Source: Mycteria americana (taxonomy: Eukaryota > Chordata > Aves > Ciconiiformes > Ciconiidae). Taken from it: a stretch of 64,000 nucleotides of DNA. The DNA is taken from assembly GCF_035582795.1 (NCBI RefSeq), contig NC_134366.1:107763756-107827755 (forward strand). Reading direction: 5' to 3'. The notes under the pieces were generated by a model. It was not told the DNA's origin and made no database searches. It worked only from the letters and a program-made list of their open reading frames with translations. The first letter of the stretch is position 1. Each line of letters opens with the position of its first letter. Positions 38,537 to 50,200 of the stretch are shown here, in pieces. Made by a program: the position numbers and the translations under genes.

Positions 38537-41500
38537 CTTTAATTATGAAGATGCAAGTCATCCCAAAATAAAATAAGAAAAAGAAATTAATGTGGTGCAC
38601 CATTTGAAGGAAAAAAAAGAGAAGCCTTTGCAGATGAATTACATTACAGGCCAAAGTTTCCATTATCAAATAGGAAAAATTAGTGCCTTTATGATTTTCT
38701 GCAAAAGCTGGAAGTACTGACAAAAGTGTACTTACAGTTAATACAAGGTTAATTTCAAGAAAGCCCTGTTATTAATGAAGTTTTAAGAGATGATTATGGC
38801 TTGAAACACAACATCAAGGATACCATACAAAACCTTGAGTACTGCATGATTATAGCTCCTAAGTTTTCAAAAGTTGTAGTTCCACCAAAAAAGAAAAAGA
38901 AAACTCACCCCAAAAGGAAAAACAAACTAACAAAAAGCAGCTCCCCCACCATTTTGAGTGGATTTGGCTAGCCTTAAGGTTTAGCCAAATCCCCTGAAAG
39001 TTCATTCATATCATGAAGAACAGGAAAAGTGGCTTTCATCAGCTGAATCCAGAACAGATGGCTTTCTGACAAAATCTAAGGAAAAGAGGAACTTAAATTT
39101 CCATTTCAGAAGATGGCTAAAATGATCCTGACTCATTTTGAGAACTTTTTGGCAAATAAACACAAACTTGCCATTTACAAGAATGAAACAGTAAGTGTGA
39201 TCATTCTACCAGTAAAGCAGCTGTCTGCCCAGAGCAGTCCACAGAGTTGAGTGCTATGTTTTCAGTATTCAGTGGCATGGAAGAGATGCCGCACATCAAT
39301 GTGACAGTTCAGTAGGAAGCAAGACTGGCACAATAGTTAATTGTTTAAGAAGCCAAATAGCTGTTCTTTCATGGCAGTTATAAAAAAGGAAGTTACCTAA
39401 GTCCCAGTATCACCACAGATAGCGGGTAGCATTGTATGACCTCAGCAGGATTTTATAAGCTTAGAATACAGACACAGTCTCCCTTGTAGTTATGCTGCCA
39501 CAAGTGTTTTCATTACTTGTCATTCTACAGAGTTTTACAACAAACAGCTGCTAATATCTAACTCTTCAGACAAATGTAGAAAACATTAGCAACTGTGAGC
39601 TGCTGCTCAAAGAGAATTTCTTCCTGACCATATTTGGACAATCAACTTTGACTTTGATTGCACTTGGATTACTGCTTTTGTTAATATTAGAAATTGAGTT
39701 CCACAACTGAAACTAATGGGTCCATTTTACTTGTGACCTGTTCTTGAGGCTTCTTTAAAAAAAAAGGCAAGAAGCAAAAAACCCAAAACTACATCAGGAA
39801 TGAAGATTCTCACACATTAAGTAAGAAACTTATTCTCTGTCCTGGGTCATGTGTTGCAAGTTGCAATAGCTGTTTTTGAGCTAAGACTGTGAAAAGTTAG
39901 GGTATCTTTTAACAAAGTGTCTAACTTTGAGAAGCCAAAACTCAAAAAGCTGCTGGTTTTTAGGGTTCAAACCTCCCACACACACTGTAATCTGTAACAG
40001 CTACTGCATAAATTAGTTTTCTACACAATTCAAGTTCACAGGTTATCTAACCAAACAGTTTCACATGCATAGTTAAGTATTATGTAAACATAATTCAGTT
40101 GTTCCTAAATGCATACACTCTTGAAATCGTATCAGCTAGATGTTAGCAGCCCATTCTATTAACTCTTCAGGCTTATACTAAACAAATCAAGTTTTTTTTG
40201 CAAAAGAAAAGCTCTACAGTTTAAGCCTCTTTGGATCATGAAGGTAAGCTGCAGAACATAACAGCATACTTCTTGAGACCAAACATAAACAATTAAACAG
40301 CAAGGCAATTTTTCTGTAACTGAAACCTAGCTATGTTAACATTCCAAGTATCAACACAAAAGTGTCCAATTAAAATGCTTTTCCAGCATGGTTGATTTTA
40401 ATGCCATACAGAAGGACAGAAAAGTTGCCTATACATCAGGTATTTTCAACCACAGGTTCTGATGCACGACAACCAGGAGCAAGAGGTATGGTGAAGACAA
40501 AAACTAACAACTCTCTTCACAGATCTGAACATTCCTTGTTTCTAATGAGGTTGCAGAGTCCTGAATGCAGATTCCTCTACTTTTGGAACACAGGAGGCAC
40601 TTCTACCCTATCTATTACCAGATATGAAGGGAGGGCAAGGAACCTTGAATCCTTGATAGAACCAGAAAAACCTTCATCTGCGCTCCAAATATAGTTCACA
40701 GAAGAGGCAACACTCTTCTGCTGGAGCCACACCTGCAAAGGGCTGTTCAAAACACATGGAAAAAAAGAGATTCCACTCTAGGATTTCCTCTCTAGCAAAC
40801 TGAGCACTAAAGCTAATGCGTATTTGCAAAGCCAGAATAAAATATCACATACCATCATATTCCAGGTATTTGCATAGCAGGTATATTTTATCTGGGGACT
40901 GCTCCCTCAAAAGGGCCTAGCATTTTACTCAGCTATCAAAAACAAAAACCAAACCCACCCTTCATGCAGTATATTCCCCATTGCTCTTACAGACTTGGTT
41001 CAATGAAAAGCATTAGTAAACTCACATAAACATTCTTTTCTAACCATTTTACCCTAATGGGTAAAAGTAACATTCAGCTGTTTTTCAAAGTATGTAATAC
41101 AAGCCAATTCCAGTTTCCAAAGAGCTAAGAACTATATGCACATGTATAAATGCTATTTTGCCTAAGTCATTTTCCATTCCCCTGCCCACCCATCAATACC
41201 TATTCAGCAACAAAACCACAAAACCCCTCAGTATGCAACTATACAAAGGTCATAAGCCACTCGACACACATGATATACACTGCCTCATACTGCGGTCATT
41301 CCAGCCCCACAATCTTTTGTCCATCAGTAGTTTCTACAGGGGTTTGGCCTCATGAACTATCAGCACTAGAAAAAGTTAGATGTGTATTCTGCTTATTGCT
41401 CAAGCTTCAAGGACACAGAAAGCATCATAGCATGAACACTGAAGTCAGTGAGAAATACAAACTCTTGGAAAAGCAAAGAATCAACTCTCAGGGACAGAAA

Positions 41501-44500
41501 CTAAACGAACTCTAAAGAGGTACACCATACAGAATTAAAATATTACCTAATATTTTGTAAATTAAGCATTCAAAGACTTGAAAACTTCTATGTTTAAGTT
41601 TCATATATCACAGAATGCAAGTAGCAACAATTTTATTTAATTAGATAACTGATCATCTATTATTTGACTAGAGCAACTGCTCTGAGACTGGAAAAAAATA
41701 CTCACATAATTTCAAAGTGCAAATGGAAAAGGCTCCAAATAAACTAAACCTAACCTAGTAACAAACTAGGAAGAAAGTTATTGCACTGACTAATCATTTG
41801 CTTGAAATATTTTTTAATTACTTCTATTTTATGATGCAATGTGTCATCCAGTCTGTTTCTATCCCTTGAAATCAATCACACATCAATCCAGTGGGTTACA
41901 GAGCATTAAGCCTGCAAATATACAAATAAAAATACAAATGAAAAAACTCAGGACTCACTTTCTTGTAAGTAAGTAGACTCAGCTTAATGCACCAAATTAT
42001 TAGCCTCCAACACAGTCAAAGGAATTCCACAAGGCTTTAAGTACAGGCTTATTCTCTTTTAGTTTGAGAAGTAACAAGATATTCTGGGTAAAGTAAGAGT
42101 AAAACTTCTGTCCAATTTATAACAAATCTGGGTAGTCTGCCTAAGCTGCCATGAAGAGACAGATATTTAGATTTTCCCCTCCAGTAGTAAAGGATTTAGG
42201 CACTGTCAGTTCAAACACCCAGACTCAGTACAGGAAAAACACCCTAAAAATCGCTAACCCATCAAAAACAACATCCCTGGAGTCTGAGAAGTGTAGCACA
42301 CATGAATTAGATTTCCTCAAAAAAAGAGAAAAGTCTTCATTCTTTGGTTACACATAGGTCACTAATAAAAATCTCCCTGGTTTTATGGAAGCAATGCATT
42401 CAATACCATTTATCTAAGAAGTATGCTTAGATGTTTGGGAAGTGGTCTTTTTCAAATAAATTATGCATTCTGATGCTATTGTTTAGGAGTCAATGGTACT
42501 GACATATGGGAGAGCAAACCAATCAACATATAAAGATGAAACAAAGGTATGCAGAAGTAACCTAGATATCTTGTGTACCTATCCAAAATCCAAAATAACC
42601 AAACTACCCAGGTGACCAAAAAGATACAATAACCATGTACACAAAGTCAACTGTATTCCTACAAATCTGTCAGACAGTCAAGCTTTACTAGTGCAGCTAC
42701 TCAAAATAACACATTTTACTTTGAATAGCTATGGGAAATGTAGGCCAATGAAATAAGAATCATTTCACACATGTAGCAGGTGTTTACATTTGTTTCTTGG
42801 AATTTTCCCATGACTGTGTCCTTCTCCTGATGAAGGGTTATTTCTTGTGTTTTTGAAACCTCCTCTGGTGGAGGACAAGCACAAAATATTGTCGTGGTTT
42901 AGCCTCAGCCGGCAACTAAGCACCACACAGCCGCTCGCTCACTCCCCCCTGGTGGGATGGGGGAGAGAACCAGAAGAGTAAAAGGGAGAAAACTCGTGGG
43001 TTGAGATAAAGACAGTTTAATAGGGAAGCCAAAAGCCGTGCGAGCAAACAAAGCAAAACAAGGAATTCATTCACTCCTTCCCATGGGCAGGCAGGTGCTC
43101 AGCCATCTCCAGGAAAGCAGGGCTCCATCACACGTAACAGTTACTTGGGAAGACAAACGCCATCACTCCGAACATCCCCCCCCATCCTTCTTCTTCCCCA
43201 GCTTTATATACTGAGCATGACGTCGTATGGTATGGAATAGCCCTTTGGTCAGTTTGGATCAACTATCCTGGCTGTGTCCCCCTCCCAACTTCTTGTGCAC
43301 CTGGCAGAGCATGGGAAGCTGAAGAGTCCTTGACTAGCGCAGCAACAACTAAAACATCCTTGTATTATCAACACTGTCTTCAGCACAAATCCAAAACATA
43401 GCCCCATACCAGCCACTATAAAGAAAATGAACTCTAGCTCAGCTGAAACCAGGACAATATCTTTACCAATGCCATTTAAAAACAAATGGGTAGCTGAAAG
43501 AAAAAAGAAGTCATCTGACTAAAGTAATAAAAAATGGCTGGTGGGTTGGCCAGTGTGGCAATTTAGGTAAAGAACTACCATCTTCTCTTCATTTTGTTAT
43601 GTTGCCAGGACATCCTTTGGTATTATTCTGACCAGAAACTTCTCTAGTAAGGAACAAACTAAGAGCTATTCACTATCAACACCTAGCCTGTATCAAGAAG
43701 GAACATAAAGCTCAGGACTTTTACAGTTACTTCAAACTTGGTGATACAAAAACTTCTTGTGATAACTCAAAGAATTCTGATCTTCTTCCACCAAAACATA
43801 GGATAGATTTCATAATTTAAAGTGAGGAATTAGAGGTAATTGAAGACAATGACGACGCAATCTTGGAGAGTTATTCCTACAGAAATGCAGTCATGTGACT
43901 TACCAGGAGTCCACACACCAGCACTAACATTTAACTAGCATCCAGTTTTCAACCTGATTCTTGTTCACTATCAGTTTGCAGTCCTTCATTAACTCAAAGT
44001 TTGACAGACATAGCCTAGCATACACTGATTTCCAAGAGTGAAACAGAAGGAAAACTATATGCAGAATTTCTAAGAAAATAATCACTAGTCTTTCCACTTT
44101 AAAAGGGAGAAACAGCAATAATTGGATTGCTATGAATGTTAGCTAGGAAATAAAAAAACAACCACAAAACCAAAAGAACTTCTTGCATCAGCCAGAACAT
44201 TTGGCAGGACACGAAAAATACTACAGTACTGTACACTTCTACTGGATCAACAGGGAACAAGAAGACTGAATCCTCAGGAAAAAAATGTTTGGAGAAAGTG
44301 GAGCAACTGACTCAAGTAAGAGCCAACGCTATTAAAGTGATCAGCAAATAAGTAACAAAACACTGTTAATCTGTCTTGAAAACCAAGAGGTGGGGAGATG
44401 CCTCTCATCTACAACTGAAAGAAGAGGGGCACACAAACACTTGAGAAAGACAGTATTGCTGCTAGTCTTTAGTGTTCCAGGAAGAATAAAATGTCATTAA

Positions 44501-45236
44501 GAGAACATTAGAGCAGGCACTTCAGTGCCACAACAATACAAACAATCTGATGACAGCAATCATAAGTAACAGAGGAAACTACAGACAACTGAGTATGTCT
44601 CAACTTTATAGACTGAAAATGTGGAATTTTAAACAAAAGATAATCATCAGCCAATCAACAGTTCAGACAAACAACGTTTATAAAAGCCTCTTCTCTAAAT
44701 ACAGCCTCATAGAACATTGTCTAATAATTTAAGCACAAAACAAGCAAAGGCAGTAAACCAGGAAGTTGCTATTGAGATGTTTCAAACAGAACCACAGGAC
44801 TTGGTAGTTAAGCCTACGTAACTCCTGCAAGAAATCTGAATTGATGTTACTATCAACTAACAAGCAAGCTAGTTTTATTCAAAGTGCAGGTGAGTTATGT
44901 AGACTTGGAAAACAGAGCAGTACTTTTACCAGCTCTATCCAAAACAGATGTTTGCATTCTTTCACCATCTGTGATTTCTGTGTAATTCAAATGTTAATGT
45001 CACAATTAACACACATTTACATTTCCGTACGGTTGATGTTTCAAGTTACATGCCATAGAAAATGGCGAGATTCCCACTGCATCTTTTTCTTGGGATTTTT
45101 CAAGCAAATTACTGTTATAGATCTACCAATGAGTTAGATAAGCACTTGAAGCCATGTGAAATAAATTACAGAATTTTACAAGAATCCCAGATATATGATT
45201 AAATTTGCATATACACTTAATATGGAAAAAGGTTAC
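38537..45236 (-). other. Intron 2 of zinc-finger gene (6.7 kb)
   Basis: It holds the second solo LTR (42890-43456). Elsewhere I see only AT-rich sequence and short chance frames, such as 41150-41515 on +, with no domain. Confidence 0.55.
42890..43456 (-). mobile_element. Solo LTR of an endogenous retrovirus (copy 2)
   Basis: A 567-bp TG...CA element with ATAT on both sides (42886-42889 and 43457-43460). It carries the same family features as copy 1. Read on the - strand it starts TGTCCTGGTTTCAGC, has a TATATAAAG box in mid-element and ends CCACGACA, which sets its orientation. It appears less decayed than copy 1. No internal retroviral genes are present. Confidence 0.85.
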
Positions 45237-45305
45237 CTTTCTATGCTTTGCACCACGATAGTGTGACTGAAGACTTATAGAACTCATACACGGAACTTTA
45301 CAAAC
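45237..45305 (-). CDS. Zinc-finger gene, coding exon 2: finger 1
   Basis: This 69-nt, phase 0-0 exon lies between a TCTTTTTAG acceptor and a GTAACC donor. It reads VCKVPCMSSISLQ then SHYRGAKHRK. Joined to ...FYCE it gives C-x2-C-x12-H-x5-H, a U1/matrin-type C2H2 finger with the usual KHR ending. The join across the intron restores the finger exactly, which strongly supports both exons. Confidence 0.85.
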
Positions 45306-46304
45306 CTAAAAAGATAAATTGAAAGCACATCTTCAGTTATGCTATGGATACTGTGTAGTTGGTGAGTTATAAGAACTGGAAATACATTCGTTTCTACAGC
45401 ATAATTCTCAAGGTCTTCTTTGGCTTAAATGGTACAATTTGTGTGACATTTAGGAGAGCAGCATGCCACTACAGTGACCAGAAATAGTGTGCAAACCTGT
45501 TCAAATGATACTTGAACACATGTTTAAATATACCTGGTGTATGAATCTTTTAAGAGCCTCCCCCTTCCCTCCTGTTATCCCTTACATCACTCCCACCACC
45601 ACTTTCTGGATTCTTAGTTTTCTAAGCTTCTCCAGGCTGGAAAGCCAACAAAAAGGGATGATCATACAGTGACTAGAGAGGAACAGAGACAAAATTATGC
45701 CCTAGAATAACTGCAACTCCGTTCATTGTTACATCAAAGGGTTTAGAAAAACAATGGAAGAACACACCTGCATTTCATTAAGATCCAGACACATATATAC
45801 CATCACAATAATTAATGGAAGACAATACAGATCTACAATTATTTCTTACTATCTTTAGCTAAAAAAAGCAACGACTGATATATGCTAATATTGCCTATTT
45901 GCCTGACATACTGTTCCAGAATTTTAATGCACCAGAAAAAAATTCACTGCTAGAACAGTATACGATTGACAAATGTAACATGTTCTGACCCAGTTGTAGC
46001 CTTTACAGATAAATGAGCTTCTACAGTCACCTATGAGAAATACTTAGGAAAGATTTGAAAGACTACAATTAAGGACCATTACATTGCACCTGTGACTGCT
46101 CAAGAACAAAGTGAATTCACTGAATCCTAAGACAAGTAGCTCTTCCAGGGACTGACCACGGTATTCTCCACATTAACAGCTTCTCTCACTTGTTTTTGCC
46201 ACACTACATCTAGGTTAGGTCTGCATTTCTAAGAGCATGGTCTTTAATACCTTAGGCCTGCATTTTACCATATAGTCTGAAAAGCCATCAAGAAACGCAC
46301 TCAC

Positions 46305-46379
46305 TTCACAATAAAATATTTTTTTTTCAGATTCCGGTTTGCCATCTTCTGGCTTAACTTCTTCAGTCACAGTGCTCAT
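46305..46379 (-). CDS. Zinc-finger gene, coding exon 1 (start codon)
   Basis: The ATG is at 46379-46377, followed by STVTEEVKPEDGKPESEKK and IFYCE (25 codons). The exon ends in phase 0 at a GTGAGT donor. The last residues carry the first Cys of finger 1. Two AG acceptors precede it (exon start 46396 or 46380), the first after a long T tract, so a non-coding first exon lies upstream in the CpG island. The charged, Pro/Glu-rich leader is typical of a disordered N-terminus. Confidence 0.8.
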
Positions 46380-46549
46380 CCTGCAAAACTGGTTCACTGC
46401 ACACAATGAAAAAAAAATAAATCCAATTCCTGTTTACACGGTACTTTTCAACAAACAGTTGGGGGCGGGAGGGAAGCGTTAGTCGGAGGAATTAAGTTGA
46501 TTATTTTGTTTCAACGCATTTCTAGATGAAACCGCAGCTTTTACCACTA

Positions 46550-47242
46550 GGACACCTTTACAGCCTTAAGCCTTCCGGTAAAGGGACCCTCCCCGTCCGT
46601 CCTCCTGGAGAGGTTCCACAGAAAAGCCGGCCCCCAGGGAGCACCGCTCTCCGGCCGCGCACACACCCGCTGCTCCCGCCTCCCCCGCGAGCCGCTGAAA
46701 ACACAGCGGTACCTCAGCGCCGCTCTCACCCGCTGCCCCCCGGCGCCTGCTTCAGCGGGGCGCCCAGGCCCGGCGCCAGCCCCGCCGCCGCGTCCCCAGG
46801 CCGGCCGGTAACGACAGCAACCCCGCACAGCGCGCGCGCCCTGCCGCATCCGGGAGCTCGAGCCCCCTCCCCCATTCGTCACTTCCGCTGCTCCACAGCG
46901 ACGAGGAGGCACCTGGGGACCGAAACCAGCGACGGCTCCAGCACCACGCCCCCGCAAATAGGCAAGTAGCCAATAGGCAAGAAGCCGCCCAGTCTCAACC
47001 AATGGAAAGCCAGCGCCGCCTCGCGCGGCTGGGAGCCTGAGCCCGCCCCTCCCTCCTTGGGCGGCAGCCCCGCCCTCCCCGGCGGCTTCCTGGCGACCCC
47101 TGGCGGGGCGGATGAGGCCAGCGCGAGCGAGGTAACGGCAAGTACCGGCCGCCCGGGGCCGGCAGGTCGGCCGCGGGCCTTGCAGCCTCCGGGCCTTGCA
47201 GCCTCCGGGCCTTGCGGAAGGGGCAGGAAACACACTCGGCAA
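46550..47242. promoter_or_regulatory. CpG-island promoter of the zinc-finger gene
   Basis: A 0.7-kb GC- and CpG-dense block, the only one in the window, sits just upstream of the zinc-finger start codon. It contains an ETS-type CGGAAGTGACG (- strand, about 46881-46891), CCAAT motifs at about 46968 and 46999 within a duplicated AATAGGCAAG module, and an 18-bp CTTGCAGCCTCCGGGC-type repeat near 47177-47215. Long open frames across it on both strands are products of GC richness. A divergent + strand transcript is possible (a GAG|GTAACG donor-like site near 47130) but unsupported. Confidence 0.75.
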
Positions 47243-47244
47243 CG

Positions 47245-50200
47245 CTTTTAATTTAAATGCAAATATTTATTTTAAAATGTCTTAACTTTACACTTCTGAC
47301 TGGTAATAAATGTAAAATATAATTTAAGAAATACACTTGAAAGTTTCTTCTAAAAGCAGGCTGAGAAAACAGTACAAAAAATAACAGAAAAGTGCACCGG
47401 TTTTGACAAAATTCCAAAATACCAAATCCACGTTTTACTGCCTGTTTTTAATTAGCCCGCTAGTGATATATCTTGAAGTCTATCATACTTGTATACGAAG
47501 CAGCATAGTCGATACTGGTCAGGTTACATGTTACCGAACGGGTTTTCCTTAACTCGTTTTGCTTTCGCAGGAGTTGCAGGGTTGACTTTCCCGGGGCAGC
47601 CGTTGGGGCTGGAGCTGTGCCTGCCCGCCGCTGGCCTGCCCAACCACTTCAGCTGTCAAAAGTAGCCGGCACGCACGTGCCTAAACGCACGCGTTACATG
47701 CACAAACCGGGACGTTTTCAAATAATGCTCGGGTGCTTGTGGTGTTCTCTCCAGAATTGGGCCCTTAATTTGGGGGATCATGCAATACCAGTTAGGCCAA
47801 AACTGTTGGTAGATCTCCGTGCACCTTTTTTTTAACCTTGTCCTCCACTGTGTTTCTTCAGGAGGAGCAGGAATGGCACTTTTAATACAGGATTATTAGT
47901 AGAGTTTGATGCCAGATTGTACCCCTTTTCAAGATTAATTACATTATTCGTACTGGCATTGTTCATGGGCATTTCTGTAACAGTCAGAGGCCTTTACGTG
48001 GAGTCATGTTAAAACACTTGATAATTCTTTGTGGTTCTAATCTCAAAACCTAAAATAGACTGATTAAAAACACTGCACTGTACATGTTGTGTAATGCTTC
48101 CATATCCTTTTTTAAAAAAAATGACATATTAAAAGTGCAATTGCACAGTGAAAGAATAAACACATGTAGAAAAAAATGAGAGAAGCAAAAAAGGAGAAAA
48201 TTAGTTCCTTGATTTTTTGAAAGAGAGACCAGGTCTAAACATAAAAGGATTTGGTGGTATATATACTTGCAGAACTAAACTGCTGATGGTAGCTCAAAGT
48301 TTCTTGGCAGTACAGCCTCCTGAAGAGAGGATGATGTTTCACCAGCAAAGTGACTTTTTTTCTGGTTTAGGAGTAGAGCTGTAATTAGTGAGTACCTCTG
48401 TCTTATTAATGAGGGCAGGGGGGAAATGGGGGATTGCACTTCTGCCTAACATTGTTCTTTTGGCAAAACTTCTGAAGTATGCCTAAAGTGGAAATAAAGC
48501 TACAGATGCTGAAAACAGAAAGGGTGGAGGCCACAATGTACCATCCTATAAAATCACAAAGGTAGAAAAGCTAGAGGAAGAAAAATGAAGTTTTTTTGAT
48601 GGACACAGCTGCCTTTAAGGAAGAAAACGTTCTTTGGTTTTGCTAAGAAGCTGTGTAGGGGGGAAGGGGTGTGAGAAAGGACCCTTTCAGAAGAGGGAAG
48701 GTTATTGACCATGTAAAGGAAGAATCTTTTTGGCTATGATAAGAGTAGAAAGAAAACTGAATACTGTTACTGACAACTGAGACAACTTTGGCCTCTTTGA
48801 AGTTCTTTCTTAGAAAGACAAAATTTAAAAAAAACACACCACAGTTGATGCATCCCTCTCCTTATATCACATTTTAAATTAATAAAGGGAGGATACATAC
48901 AGTCCAAAAGTTAACAAAAAAAAAGATTAAAAAGAGGTTCAGAAGGGAGAGTAGTGGGATAAGGAAGGGCGAGACCAAAGTGTGACCTAAGAAGAGGCAG
49001 AACAGCAGTGTAATTCCTATTACACCATCCTGTGCAAAATGGGGAGCTCTAGACCAGAACTTCACCTGATTTTTTTTAATACAGCCTTTTAATTAGTTAA
49101 ATACAATTACTGAGACTAGCTACACAGCTGATGTTCTTTCTATTACCTCTGCCACGCTTTTGTAGTAGTCATTGGAATACCATAGTTCTACCAATACAAA
49201 TGTGAAACTGGAAGTTTTGGCTGTTGTACAGCTGTCCCTGGAGCCCTGTTGCATCAAGGAAATCCCGAGAAACTTCAGACTGCACAGTTAGAGCACTAGC
49301 TGCACGACTAAGCTACAATGACCAGCAGCAAGAGAATTGATGCAGACACTGAATTTGCCAGAGTTTCAAAGACTAATCCCAGGAAAGGAGCAGGAGCACT
49401 TTATGCCTCCTAGAATGATGTTTTCAGTCTGAGAAATACAACTTAGCACTGAATTACCTCAATCTTTGTTTTCAAGAAATTATTTTCAGCCGGAAAAGTT
49501 ACAAATTCAATTCTACAGAAAAAATGAGGACATGATTTCAGAGCAGAGAGTTAGTAGCAGTGGGTGGAGAATGAATTCTCTAGTTACAGAATAATTACAC
49601 CTTGACAGTGATATACCAATCAAGGTGATCTTTTTTAACCCCAAAATTTGTCTTAACAATGTTTTTTACTTTCTCTCCAAACCTCCACCCAAATAAAGTC
49701 TTTGCCTAAGCACAGGAAAGTGCTTGGATCTCCATGGTTTTTTTTTTTAAAGGGACTTCATGGTTTTAGTGTATTTTTCAGCCTGTCACCGATTATTTTG
49801 TTCAGAAGAATTTCTGATAGCATGATAGGGAAATGTATGTATAATGACAAGAACATATGCCACATGTATTCAAACACAACAACGATATATTTGACAGGGC
49901 GGCAGTGTCTATGAACATAAGCTACCGGCAGCTCTCTTGTATGAGTCTCCTTCAGCTAATTAAGAACCTTGTGACTACAACCTGAGCATGGCCACCTGCA
50001 GAATCTCTTTGCTCACTACGCATTTTACAGAAGTCTGCTTCAGTTGCGGCACATAATTTCACACAGGACTTTGCAAGATTTAAAAGAGACTAAGAAACTC
50101 CAGGGAAAGAAACTCCTTTTCTAGCGAGCAATTTTCTACAATCTGGTTTAGGTTTAGGGTTTTTGTGTCAGTATAATCAGAAAAGTCTTTCCATTATGAA

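Larger units (their letters stand above)
10650..46480 (-). other. Uncharacterised two-zinc-finger gene (14 coding exons, 650 aa)
   Basis: I assembled this gene by hand. Coding exons on the - strand, 5' to 3': 46379-46305, 45305-45237, 38536-38503, 29200-29123, 26353-26217, 25651-25532, 25009-24979, 24113-23960, 18170-18146, 17251-17213, 15810-15709, 14518-14413, 13255-12329, 11544-11489. They sum to 1,953 nt, which is 650 codons plus TAA, with all phases compatible. Domains: acidic N-terminus; finger 1 (C24, C27, H40, H46); finger 2 (C105, C108, H120, H126), both U1/matrin-like with a 5-residue His-His spacing; basic KMKRK patch at 138-142; helical middle at about 183-323; low-complexity Ser/Asn/Tyr tail with a Trp-Asn repeat at about 517-553; helical C-terminus at 605-650. 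Finger type suggests RNA or DNA binding (inference). I do not recognise the family, so no name is given. Confidence 0.8.

Noticed and set aside
41150-41515. 121-codon open frame
   Set aside because: It is intronic, with no homology recognised and no good splice context. Likely chance.
43249-43485. 78-codon hydrophobic open frame
   Set aside because: It is read from the second solo LTR and has no counterpart as a protein.
46547-47242. Overlapping long open frames on both strands (up to 231 codons)
   Set aside because: They lie in the CpG island, where GC richness removes stop codons. The products are Arg/Gly/Ala/Pro low complexity with no domain.
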